Program-made: the position numbers and the translations under genes
Shown here: in pieces, positions 9,047-17,457 of the stretch
Layout: the number at the start of each line of letters is the position of its first letter
Position numbering within the stretch: position 1 is the first letter of the stretch
The notes under the pieces: generated by a model
Seen by the model: only the letters and a program-made list of their open reading frames with translations
What the model was told of the DNA's origin: nothing
Databases searched by the model: none
Source of the DNA: Roseicyclus sp965662675
GTDB lineage: Bacteria > Pseudomonadota > Alphaproteobacteria > Rhodobacterales > Rhodobacteraceae
Direction of reading: 5' to 3'
DNA length: 64,000 nucleotides
NCBI RefSeq assembly: GCF_965662675.1
Contig: NZ_CBFIIK010000003.1
Coordinates: 39,039-103,038, forward strand

Positions 9047-10533
9047 CTGTGGCGATCCAGAATGGCGCGGGTCTGGGCCACCAAATCGGCCAACGGCACC
9101 TCGATTTGCGCGGGCTGGGATTTCCATTCCTCCAACGTCGCCTCCCCAGCCAGTTTCGCGCCGAGGATCAGATCCTTAATCTGAACCACCCCGCGTGCGG
9201 CCTCGTCCCCGCCCTGGATGATCGCGACGGGGCTGGCCCGTTTGTCGGCGTATTTGAGCTGGTTGCCGAAATTCTTGGGGTTGCCCAAGTAAACCTCGGC
9301 GCGGATGCCTGCAGCGCGAAGCTCGGCGGCCATGCGCTGGTAATCTTCCATGCGGTCGCGATCCATCACGGTAACGACGACGGGGCCTTGGGCCTCGCCC
9401 GAGAGCCGCCCCTTGGCGCGCAGCGCGGCAAGCAAGCGGTCCACGCCGATGGAAACGCCGGTGGCCGGAACCTCTTGCCCGGTGAAGCGCTTGACCAGAT
9501 CGTCGTAGCGCCCGCCCCCCGCCACGCTGCCGAATTGGCGCGGACGGCCTTTTTCGTCGAGGATTTCAAAGGTCAGCTCGGCCTCATAGACCGGGCCGGT
9601 GTAATAGCCCAAGCCCCGCACGACCGAGGGGTCGATGACGATGCGGTCAGGGCCATAGCCTTGGGCGTTAAGCAGGGATGCGATGGTTTCCAACTCGGCC
9701 ACGCCGTCGCGCCCGATTTCCGAGCCAGCGACCAATTCATAAAGCCGCGCGACCGTGGCCTGTGCGCTATCGCGGCGCGCGTCCATGAAACCCATGATCA
9801 CATCGGCCTGCGCCTCGGCCAGCCCTGCACCGTGGGTGAAATCGCCGCTTTCATCCTTGCGGCCCGCGCCCAGAAGCGCGCGCACGCCGCCCTCGCCCAA
9901 GCGGTCCAGCTTGTCGATGGCGCGCAAGACGATGCCGCGCGCATCCTCTTGATCCTCGCCCGACAGGCCCGCGACCTCAAGCACGCCGTTCAAAACCTTG
10001 CGATTGTTGACGCGCACGATGTAATCGCCCCGCTCGATCCCCACGGCCTCAAGCGCGTCCGCCAACATGCCGCAAATCTCGGCGTCGGCGGCCACGCTGG
10101 CCGCACCCACCGTATCGGCATCGCACTGATAGAACTGCCGAAACCGCCCCGGCCCCGGCTTCTCATTGCGCCAGACAGGGCCCATCGCGTAGCGGCGATA
10201 GGGGCTGGGCAAATCGTTGCGGAATTGTGCCGCGACGCGCGCAAGCGGCGCGGTCATATCATAGCGCAGCGCCAGCCATGTGCCCCCTTCGCCCTCATCC
10301 TCTTGCCACGAAAAGACGCCGGCATTGGGTCGGTCGACATCGGGCAGGAACTTGCCCAGCGCCTCGACGGTTTCAACGGCGGCGGTTTCCAGCGGGTCGA
10401 AGCCATGGGCGTGATAGACGCGCGCGATCTTGTCCAGCATCTGCTGGCGTTCCAGCACCTCGGCGCCGAAAAAGTCACGGAAGCCTTTGGGCGTCTCGGC
10501 CTTGGGGCGGGGCTGTTTGCGGTCTTTGGCCAT
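9043..10533 (-). CDS. hisS: Histidine--tRNA ligase
   Basis: Class II aminoacyl-tRNA synthetase charging tRNA-His. The ATG at 10533 begins MAKDRKQPRPKAETPKGFRDFFG, with a GAGGGA ribosome site about 10 nt upstream; a further in-frame ATG at 10566 is possible but has no ribosome site. About 496 residues. Motifs: TPKGFRDFFG (motif 1 region), LRYDMTAPLAR and RYAMGPVWRNEKPGPGRFRQFYQCD (motif 2), histidine-specific GLGYYTGPVYE, and GGGRYDDLVKRF (motif 3 region). A C-terminal anticodon-binding domain follows. It is the first gene of the hisS-hisZ-hisG operon. Confidence 0.95.
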   Translation of the reverse strand: MAKDRKQPRPKAETPKGFRDFFGAEVLERQQMLDKIARVYHAHGFDPLETAAVETVEALGKFLPDVDRPNAGVFSWQEDEGEGGTWLALRYDMTAPLARVAAQFRNDLPSPYRRYAMGPVWRNEKPGPGRFRQFYQCDADTVGAASVAADAEICGMLADALEAVGIERGDYIVRVNNRKVLNGVLEVAGLSGEDQEDARGIVLRAIDKLDRLGEGGVRALLGAGRKDESGDFTHGAGLAEAQADVIMGFMDARRDSAQATVARLYELVAGSEIGRDGVAELETIASLLNAQGYGPDRIVIDPSVVRGLGYYTGPVYEAELTFEILDEKGRPRQFGSVAGGGRYDDLVKRFTGQEVPATGVSIGVDRLLAALRAKGRLSGEAQGPVVVTVMDRDRMEDYQRMAAELRAAGIRAEVYLGNPKNFGNQLKYADKRASPVAIIQGGDEAARGVVQIKDLILGAKLAGEATLEEWKSQPAQIEVPLADLVAQTRAILDRHR

Positions 10534-10674
10534 GGGCGGCATATCCCTCGGGTCGGGGTCGGGCATCGTCTAGCGGAGGGGGGCGCGATCGGCAAGGTCA
10601 CGCGGGGGGATGTGCTGACGGCGGGCAGGCTATAGGCTAGGCCAACTGCACTGCGCGCCGCAAAGCGAGGCCCC

Positions 10675-10878
10675 ATGACCGATATGACCGCCTATGAAGA
10701 ACGCATCGCCCATCTTGCCCGCATGCTCGACGATCTATCCGAAGTCGTCGCGCGCCAAGACACCGAGATCGCACGCCTGACACGCCGCGTGGAAATGATC
10801 ATGGCGCGCGAGGCCGAACGCGAGTTCGCGGCGGGCGGCAGCGTGCCCTTGGCCGATCAAAAGCCGCCGCATTGGTGA
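10675..10878 (+). CDS. slyX: SlyX family protein
   Basis: 67-residue, mostly helical protein with heptad-like hydrophobic spacing (YEERIAHLARMLDDLSEVV then IARLTRRVEMI) and the family C-terminal signature ending in KPPHW. SlyX proteins are small coiled-coil proteins with no firm biochemical role. It is divergent from hisS (141-bp gap) and is followed by a dispersed repeat element at 10899-10966. Confidence 0.85.
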   Translation: MTDMTAYEERIAHLARMLDDLSEVVARQDTEIARLTRRVEMIMAREAEREFAAGGSVPLADQKPPHW

Positions 10879-10898
10879 GCGCCCCAGAGTCCTTGTGT

Positions 10899-10966
10899 GC
10901 GGGGGGCGCTGCCCCCCGACGGCCCTTGGCCGTTCCCCCCGGAGTATTTGGGAAGCAAAGATGGCA
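10899..10966 (+). repeat. Dispersed structured repeat, copy A
   Basis: Full-length copy of a repeat found several times in this window. Three parts are visible: a G/C hairpin (GGGGGGC-GCT-GCCCCCC), a second hairpin (ACGGCC-CTT-GGCCGT), and a conserved tail CCCCCGGAGTATTT then GAAGCAAAGATGG. It lies between the convergent slyX and MFS genes. It could act as a terminator or be a small mobile palindromic element. Confidence 0.75.
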
Positions 10967-10988
10967 GGGGGTTCGCCTTGCGGAATGG

Positions 10989-12206
10989 TCAAGCAGGCAA
11001 AGGCTGCGGCCTGCGCGGGCGTGAGCGGGCCAAGATGTAGAGCATGACCGCCACATTGAGCGCGTTGAAGGCGATGCCGTTAAGGAAAGCCCAGCGGTAG
11101 GAACCGGTGATGTCGTAGATCAGCCCCGACAGCCAACCGCCCAGCGCCATGCCGATGATCGTGGCCATGATGACGAAGCCGACCCTTGCGCCCGCCTCGC
11201 GCGCGGGCAGGTATTCGCGCACGATGATCGCATAGGCAGGCACGATGCCCCCTTGGCTGAGGCCGAAGATCAGGCTGACAAGATAGAGCGAGGTCAGGCC
11301 GCTGCTCGGCAAATAAAGCATGAGCGCCAGCATTTGCAGGCTCGATCCGATCAGAAGGGTCATCACCCCCCCCAAACGGTCGGCCAAAAGCCCCGAGATC
11401 AGCCGCGAGGCGACCCCACCCAACAGCATCAAGCTCAACATTTCGGCACCGACCGCCGGGCCGTAGCCGAGATCGACGCAATAGGCGACGATGTGGACCT
11501 GCGGCATGGACATGGCCACGCAGCAGCCGATGCCTGCCGCCGCCAAGAGCCATGTCAATGCCCGCGGGCCCAGCCCGCTATCGCGCGCGCGTGCCGCGGC
11601 AGCGGTGTCGGAGGCCTCGATCGCGCCGGCGGGAAGCGGTGCGCGCAAAAGCCATGTGGCGGGCAGCATGATGAACAATGCGGCGGCAGCGATCACAAGA
11701 TAGGCGGTACGCCAGCCGGGCCCGGCAAGGATATCGGCCAAGATCAGGGGCCAGATCGCACCGGAGAGGTAATTGCCCGAGGCGATCATCGCCACCGCGA
11801 TCCCGCGGCGCTTGAGAAACCATTGGCTGACATCGGCGATGAGCGGGCCGAAGCTGGTGGCGGTGCCGAAGCCGATCAGGAGTTGCAGCGCCGAGAGCGT
11901 GGCGATGTTGGGCGCGATCGCGGCACCGGCGAAACCCAAGGCCATGAGCAAGGCCGAGGCCGCCAAGGCGCGTGCCACCCCCCAGCGATCCACCGCGCGA
12001 CCGATCAGGAAATTGCCCGCCGCAAAGCCCAGCATGGTCAGCGTATAGGGGATGGCGGCATCGGCGCGGTCGACACCGAACTCGGCCTGCATCGCGGGCA
12101 TGATGACGATGATCGACCACATCCCCACATTGCCGATCAGCGAGATCAGCAGCGCGAGGCCAAGGCGGAACCACGATGCGCGGCTATCGAGAATGGGGGC
12201 GATCAT
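10989..12206 (-). CDS. MFS transporter
   Basis: Inner-membrane major facilitator superfamily permease of 405 residues with about 12 hydrophobic segments. The N-terminal half contains FLIGRAVDRWGVARAL, the loop 2-3 signature region; the C-terminal half carries the related SGLLADRLGGV. The arrangement resembles monocarboxylate/oxalate-type MFS members, but the substrate cannot be read from the sequence. ATG start at 12206. It is transcribed toward slyX and lies downstream of dnaE on the same strand, 59 bp beyond the dnaE stop in reverse orientation terms; it is probably not co-regulated with it. Confidence 0.85.
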   Translation of the reverse strand: MIAPILDSRASWFRLGLALLISLIGNVGMWSIIVIMPAMQAEFGVDRADAAIPYTLTMLGFAAGNFLIGRAVDRWGVARALAASALLMALGFAGAAIAPNIATLSALQLLIGFGTATSFGPLIADVSQWFLKRRGIAVAMIASGNYLSGAIWPLILADILAGPGWRTAYLVIAAAALFIMLPATWLLRAPLPAGAIEASDTAAAARARDSGLGPRALTWLLAAAGIGCCVAMSMPQVHIVAYCVDLGYGPAVGAEMLSLMLLGGVASRLISGLLADRLGGVMTLLIGSSLQMLALMLYLPSSGLTSLYLVSLIFGLSQGGIVPAYAIIVREYLPAREAGARVGFVIMATIIGMALGGWLSGLIYDITGSYRWAFLNGIAFNALNVAVMLYILARSRPRRPQPLPA

Positions 12207-12265
12207 GGCGCGAGGCTAGGCCTGTCATCGCGGCTTGGAAAGAGGGTGTTTGGCCCGATGGACAG

Positions 12266-15200
12266 CTAGACCTCTTCGACCGTCACGACCCCTTCCATGG
12301 CGCGCAGGGCGCCCTTGATCTGGGGCGAGACGGGAAAGTCATCGCCCAGCACCAATTCGACCTCACCCGGCAGATCGGGGGCCATCAGGCAAAGATGGAT
12401 CGGCCCCCGCACGGCGCGGGCCGCGTCGGTGGCCATGCGCGACAAGAGCGATTGCACCGATGTGATCCCGATCTCGCCATCGACGAAAACCCGCAGGCCG
12501 GTGGTGGCACTCGCCACGGCGGCGTCCAACGGCTGCACAGCCCGGCAAAGCAATTTCAGCTGATCGGCCTCATAGGTCGCCTCGACCTGCAGCAAGACAT
12601 TCATCCCCGTATCGAGATGGGGCCGCGCGGCATCGAGCACGTCGGAGAACATCGTCACTTCGTAAAGCCCCGTTGGATCGGAGAGCGCCACGAAAGCGAA
12701 GCGATTGCCCTTTTGCGATTTGCGTTCCTGCCGCGACGAGACCGCCCCCGCCATGCGCGCGACAAAGGCCCCGCCCTGAACCTTGGCCATCACATCGGAC
12801 AGGGTCAGCACCCCCTTGCGCCCCAGCGCGGGCAGGTAGTCGTCAAGCGGATGGCCCGAAAGGTAGAACCCGACAGCCGCATGCTCGGCACTCAGCCGCG
12901 CGGCGGGCAACCAATCCTCGGTGTCGGGCAGGCGCGGCTCGGGCAGGTCGTCGCCCGCTTCGCCGAAAAGCGAGACCTGATTTGATGCGGCCGCATCATG
13001 GATCGCTGCCGAATAGGCCACCAGCGCATCGAGGCCGGCGAACACGCGCGCCCGGTTGCGGTCGAGCGTATCAAAAGCACCCGCCCGTGCCAGCATTTCA
13101 AGCGAACGCTTGCCCACGCGTTTCAGATCGACACGGCGGGCGAAGTCGAAAAGCGAGCGGAAGGGTTTGTCGCCGCGCGCCTCGACGATCAGCCGCATCG
13201 CATCGACGCCTACATTCTTGAGTGCGCCCAGCGCGTAAAGGATCTTGCCCTCCGCAACCGTAAAGCTGGCCGCCGCGCGGTTCACGCAGGGCGACACCAC
13301 ATCGATGCCCAGCCTTGCGACCTCTTGGCGATAAATGGCGAGTTTCTCGGTGAGATGGATGTCGCAATTCATCACCGCGGCCATGAATTCGACCGGGTGG
13401 TTGGCCTTGAGCCATGCCGTCTGATAGCTGACCACCGCATAGGCGGCAGCATGGGATTTGTTGAAGCCGTAATTGGCGAATTTCTCGAGCAGGTCGAAAA
13501 CCTCACCCGCCTTCTCATTGGTCACGCCATTGGCGGTTGCCCCTTCGATGAATTTGGGGCGTTCCTTGGCCATTTCCTCGGCGATCTTCTTGCCCATGGC
13601 GCGGCGCAGGAGGTCGGCACCGCCCAGCGAATAGCCCGCCATGACCTGCGCGATCTCCATCACCTGTTCTTGGTAGACGATGATGCCTTGGGTCTCTTGC
13701 AAGATATGATCGATCGAAGGGTGGATCGATTCAAGCGGCCGCAGGCCGTTCTTGACCTCGCAATAGGCGGGGATGTTCTCCATCGGGCCGGGGCGATAGA
13801 GTGCGACCAGCGCAACGATATCCTCGATGCAGGTGGGTTTCATGCGGCGAAGCGCATCCATCATGCCCGAACTTTCCACCTGAAACACCGCGACCGTCTT
13901 GGCGCTGGCATAAAGCGCGTAGGTCTTGGCGTCATCGAGCGGGATGGCGTTGATCTGGTTTTCCGCCCCCGGCGCGGGGTCGTATAGCCGCGTGCCATCC
14001 GGCCCCTCATGGAGTTGCCGTCCGCTGGCATGGATCAAGGCGATGGCGTTTTGCACCACCGTCAGCGTCTTGAGGCCGAGGAAATCGAATTTCACCAAAC
14101 CGGCCGGCTCGACCCATTTCATGTTGAACTGGGTGGCGGGCATATCCGAGCGCGGATCGCGGTAGATCGGCACCAGCGCGTCAAGCGGGCGATCAGCGAT
14201 CACCACACCCGCTGCATGGGTCGAGGCATTCCTGAGCAGACCTTCGACCTTTTCGGCGTAATCGAACAGGCGCCGCACCGGGTTGGTGCGACCCTCGCGG
14301 CGATCTTGCTCGGTCTCGCGCATTTCTTCGCGGATGCGTTCCTCTTGCGTCACGGCTTGCGTGATCGAGACCGGCTTCACCCCTTCGACGGGGATCATTT
14401 TCGACAGCCTGTCGACCTGGCCAAAGGGCATTTGCAGCACACGGCCGACATCGCGCACAGCAGCCTTGGACAAAAGCGCGCCGAAGGTGATGATCTGGCC
14501 CACCCGGTCGCGGCCGTATTTTTCCTGCACATAACGGATCACCTCTTCGCGGCGGTCCATGCAAAAGTCGATGTCGAAATCGGGCATCGACACGCGCTCG
14601 GGGTTGAGGAAGCGTTCGAACAACAGCGAATAGCGCAGCGGGTCAAGGTCCGTGATCGTCAGCGCATAGGCCACAAGCGAGCCCGCCCCCGATCCCCGGC
14701 CCGGACCCACGGGAATTCCCGCATCCTTGGCCCATTTGATGAAATCGGCCACGATCAGGAAGTAACCGGGGAACCCCATCCCCTCGATGATGCCCAGTTC
14801 GAAATCAAGGCGCGCCTCGTACTCAGCGACCGGGGCGGCATGGGGGATCACGGCCAAACGCGCGGCAAGCCCGGCACGGGCCTGACGGCGCAATTCCTCG
14901 ATCTCATCCTCGGCAAAACGCGGCAGGATCGGGGGGTGCGTCCGCGCGCGATAGGCGCAGCGGCGCGCGATCTCGACGGTGTTTTCCAACGCCTCGGGCA
15001 GATCGGCGAAAAGCGTCGCCATCTCTTCGGGGGATTTGAAATAATGCTGCGGGCTGAGGCGGCGGCGCGGCTCGGATTGGTCGACATAGGCACCTTGCGC
15101 GATGCAGATCAATGCATCATGGGCTTGGAACATATCGGCTTTCGGGAAATAGACATCATTGGTCGCCACCAGCGGCAGACCCATCGCATAGGCCAGCTCG

Positions 15201-15784
15201 ATGCTGGGCCGCTCGGTCAGTTGCTCGGCCTCGGGCAGGCCTGTCTCGCCCGGGTGGCGCTGCAATTCAACATAAAGCCTGTCGGGATAGATCGTGGTCA
15301 AACGCGTCAAAAGCGCCTCGGCCTTGGCATGATTGCCCATGCGCAGCAAACGTCCCAGCGGTCCATCCGGCCCACCCGTCAGACAGATCATCCCCGCCCC
15401 ATGCGCCGCCAATTCATCAAGCGTGACATGCGGCGCGCTGCCATCCCCGCGCAGGTAAAGCGCCGAGTTCAGCTTCATCAGATTTTCATAACCCTGCCGG
15501 TCTTGGGCCAAAAGCACGATCGCGGCGGGCGGCACGGGACGCTCGCCGGGGCGGACCGGGTCGTAATCGACATCGAGCTGGCAACCGATGATCGGCTGGA
15601 CCCCAGCCTTGACAGCGGTTTCCGAAAACTCCAGCGCACAAAACATGTTGTTGCTATCGGTCACGGCGACCGCGGGCATGCCGGCATCGGCCACAAGACC
15701 GGGCAGCTTCTTGACCCGCATCGCCCCTTCGAGCAGCGAATATTCCGTGTGCAAGCGCAGGTGGATGAATTTCGGATCGGACAT
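12266..15784 (-). CDS. dnaE: DNA polymerase III subunit alpha
   Basis: Catalytic subunit of the replicative polymerase. 1172 residues, the normal DnaE1 length. The N-terminal PHP domain starts at FIHLRLHTEYSLLEGAMRV. The polymerase core has PVGPGRGSGAGSLVAYAL and PDFDIDFCMDRREEVI, whose acidic residues coordinate the metals, plus FNKSHAAAYAVVSYQTAW. A helix-hairpin-helix region follows (about residues 840-900), then an OB fold near residues 1000-1090. ATG start at 15784. It is divergent from xdhA across a 227-bp gap. Confidence 0.97.
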   Translation of the reverse strand: MSDPKFIHLRLHTEYSLLEGAMRVKKLPGLVADAGMPAVAVTDSNNMFCALEFSETAVKAGVQPIIGCQLDVDYDPVRPGERPVPPAAIVLLAQDRQGYENLMKLNSALYLRGDGSAPHVTLDELAAHGAGMICLTGGPDGPLGRLLRMGNHAKAEALLTRLTTIYPDRLYVELQRHPGETGLPEAEQLTERPSIELAYAMGLPLVATNDVYFPKADMFQAHDALICIAQGAYVDQSEPRRRLSPQHYFKSPEEMATLFADLPEALENTVEIARRCAYRARTHPPILPRFAEDEIEELRRQARAGLAARLAVIPHAAPVAEYEARLDFELGIIEGMGFPGYFLIVADFIKWAKDAGIPVGPGRGSGAGSLVAYALTITDLDPLRYSLLFERFLNPERVSMPDFDIDFCMDRREEVIRYVQEKYGRDRVGQIITFGALLSKAAVRDVGRVLQMPFGQVDRLSKMIPVEGVKPVSITQAVTQEERIREEMRETEQDRREGRTNPVRRLFDYAEKVEGLLRNASTHAAGVVIADRPLDALVPIYRDPRSDMPATQFNMKWVEPAGLVKFDFLGLKTLTVVQNAIALIHASGRQLHEGPDGTRLYDPAPGAENQINAIPLDDAKTYALYASAKTVAVFQVESSGMMDALRRMKPTCIEDIVALVALYRPGPMENIPAYCEVKNGLRPLESIHPSIDHILQETQGIIVYQEQVMEIAQVMAGYSLGGADLLRRAMGKKIAEEMAKERPKFIEGATANGVTNEKAGEVFDLLEKFANYGFNKSHAAAYAVVSYQTAWLKANHPVEFMAAVMNCDIHLTEKLAIYRQEVARLGIDVVSPCVNRAAASFTVAEGKILYALGALKNVGVDAMRLIVEARGDKPFRSLFDFARRVDLKRVGKRSLEMLARAGAFDTLDRNRARVFAGLDALVAYSAAIHDAAASNQVSLFGEAGDDLPEPRLPDTEDWLPAARLSAEHAAVGFYLSGHPLDDYLPALGRKGVLTLSDVMAKVQGGAFVARMAGAVSSRQERKSQKGNRFAFVALSDPTGLYEVTMFSDVLDAARPHLDTGMNVLLQVEATYEADQLKLLCRAVQPLDAAVASATTGLRVFVDGEIGITSVQSLLSRMATDAARAVRGPIHLCLMAPDLPGEVELVLGDDFPVSPQIKGALRAMEGVVTVEEV

Positions 15785-16011
15785 GTCGGCACGCTATCGC
15801 AGCCGTCCGCGCGATGGAACCGCAACCTCGCGGTTCGCACAGAAAACGGGCGCAACCATGCGCGCGGATGGCTTGGCGCAAGGCAAGGCTTGCAATATCG
15901 CCGCAACACCGCTTTTCTAGAGGGCGGTCGTACAACTTTGGGGCCGCGCTCTACGCCGCATCGAGCGCCGGACGACCTCCCCGAACACGGGTATCGCGGC
16001 AGGCAAGTTTC

Positions 16012-17457
16012 ATGACGATCCGGTTTCTTTTGAACGGGGAACCTGTGGATGTCGATGCGCCCCCCACCGCGACGCTGCTCGATTGGCTGCGCGAGGAACG
16101 GCGGCTCACCGGCACCAAGGAAGGCTGTAACGAGGGCGATTGCGGCGCCTGCACGGTCATGGTGACCAATCCCGAAGGAACATCGCGCGCGCTCAATGCC
16201 TGCATCTTGTTCATGCCCCAACTCGCAGGTCACGCGGTCCGCACGATCGAGGGGATCGCAGGCCCCGACGGCGCACTGCACCCGGTACAACAGGCGATGG
16301 TCGATCATCATGGGTCACAATGCGGCTTTTGCACACCGGGCTTCGTGGTGTCGATGGCCGTGGCCCATCTGAACGGGCGGCACGACCATGACGATCAATT
16401 GGCGGGCAACCTGTGTCGTTGTACGGGCTATGCCCCGATCATTCGCGCCGCCGAAGCCGCAACCACGGCCCCCATACCTGACTGGATGCGGGTTGATGCG
16501 GCCACCCTGGCGGCCTCACCCTTGTGTGTTTCACAAATATCCCCGGGGGGGCGCCATTCGAGCGCCACTGGTCCGAGCGACAATGGCGGCCGGGACAGAC
16601 AGCCCCCCACTTGCCCGACATCCGCCGATGAACTCGCCGCTTGGTATCTGGACAACCCCGACGCAACCTTGATCGCGGGGGCCACCGATGTGGGGCTTTG
16701 GGTGACCAAGGGCTTGCGCGATCTTGCGCCGGTCGCCTTCCTGAACCAATGCGCCGATTTGCGCGGGATTGTTGCCGATGACGAAACAATCAGCATCGGC
16801 GCGATGACCACAATCGCGGAACTCGGCGCATTCATCGCCGACCGCCACCCCGCCTTCGCCGAGCTGATCCGCCGCTACGGCTCGGTGCAAGTGCGCAATG
16901 CCGCCACCATCGGCGGCAATATCGCCAATGGCTCGCCCATCGGTGACAGCCCACCCGCGCTGATCGCCTTGGGCGCAACACTGCACCTGCGCCGGGGCGA
17001 TATACGGCGCAGCCTGCCGCTCGAGGATTTCTTTCTCGCCTATGGCAAGCAAGACCGCGCCGCCGGGGAATTCGTCGAGGCCGTCACGATCCCCGTCCAG
17101 CCGGACCATTTGCGCTGCTACAAGCTGTCCAAGCGCTTCGATCAAGATATCTCGGCGGTGTGCGGCGCATTCAACATCACGCTTGAGGGTGGCATCGTGA
17201 CAGCCGCGCGCATCGCATTCGGCGGCATGGCCGGCACGCCCAAACGCGCCCATGCGGCCGAGGCCGCGTTGATCGGCCAGCCATGGGCCGACACCAGCAT
17301 CACCGCCGCGCAAGACGCGCTTGCCGCGGATTTCACCCCGCTCTCGGATATGCGCGCCTCGGCCGACTACAGGCTGCGCAGCGCCAAAGCCATGCTGATG
17401 CGCTGCTTGCGCGAAAGCAGGGGCGAAGATGTGAACGTGCTGGCGGTGCAACCATGA
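16012..17457 (+). CDS. xdhA: Xanthine dehydrogenase small subunit (2Fe-2S/FAD)
   Basis: Electron-transfer subunit of xanthine dehydrogenase, passing electrons from the molybdenum subunit to NAD+ through two 2Fe-2S clusters and FAD. 481 residues from ATG 16012. Cluster ligands are seen in CNEGDCGACTVM, QCGFCTPGFV and GNLCRCTGYAP. The FAD domain has LIAGATDVGLWVTK and ATIGGNIANGSPIGDSPP. The linker between the two domains (about residues 170-199) is longer than in the R. capsulatus protein and is encoded by a copy of the dispersed repeat, inserted without breaking the frame. The stop overlaps the xdhB ATG (ATGA). First gene of the purine operon. Confidence 0.95.
   Translation: MTIRFLLNGEPVDVDAPPTATLLDWLREERRLTGTKEGCNEGDCGACTVMVTNPEGTSRALNACILFMPQLAGHAVRTIEGIAGPDGALHPVQQAMVDHHGSQCGFCTPGFVVSMAVAHLNGRHDHDDQLAGNLCRCTGYAPIIRAAEAATTAPIPDWMRVDAATLAASPLCVSQISPGGRHSSATGPSDNGGRDRQPPTCPTSADELAAWYLDNPDATLIAGATDVGLWVTKGLRDLAPVAFLNQCADLRGIVADDETISIGAMTTIAELGAFIADRHPAFAELIRRYGSVQVRNAATIGGNIANGSPIGDSPPALIALGATLHLRRGDIRRSLPLEDFFLAYGKQDRAAGEFVEAVTIPVQPDHLRCYKLSKRFDQDISAVCGAFNITLEGGIVTAARIAFGGMAGTPKRAHAAEAALIGQPWADTSITAAQDALAADFTPLSDMRASADYRLRSAKAMLMRCLRESRGEDVNVLAVQP
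16521..16608 (-). repeat. Dispersed structured repeat, in-frame copy inside xdhA
   Basis: Read on the minus strand this segment has GGGGGGCTGTCTGTCCC, a variable stem whose ends are GCCATT and AATGGC, then CCCCCCGGGGATATTTG and TGAAAC, matching the intergenic copies. It encodes part of the XdhA interdomain linker (about residues 170-199, low-complexity S/G/P/T). Confidence 0.65.
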
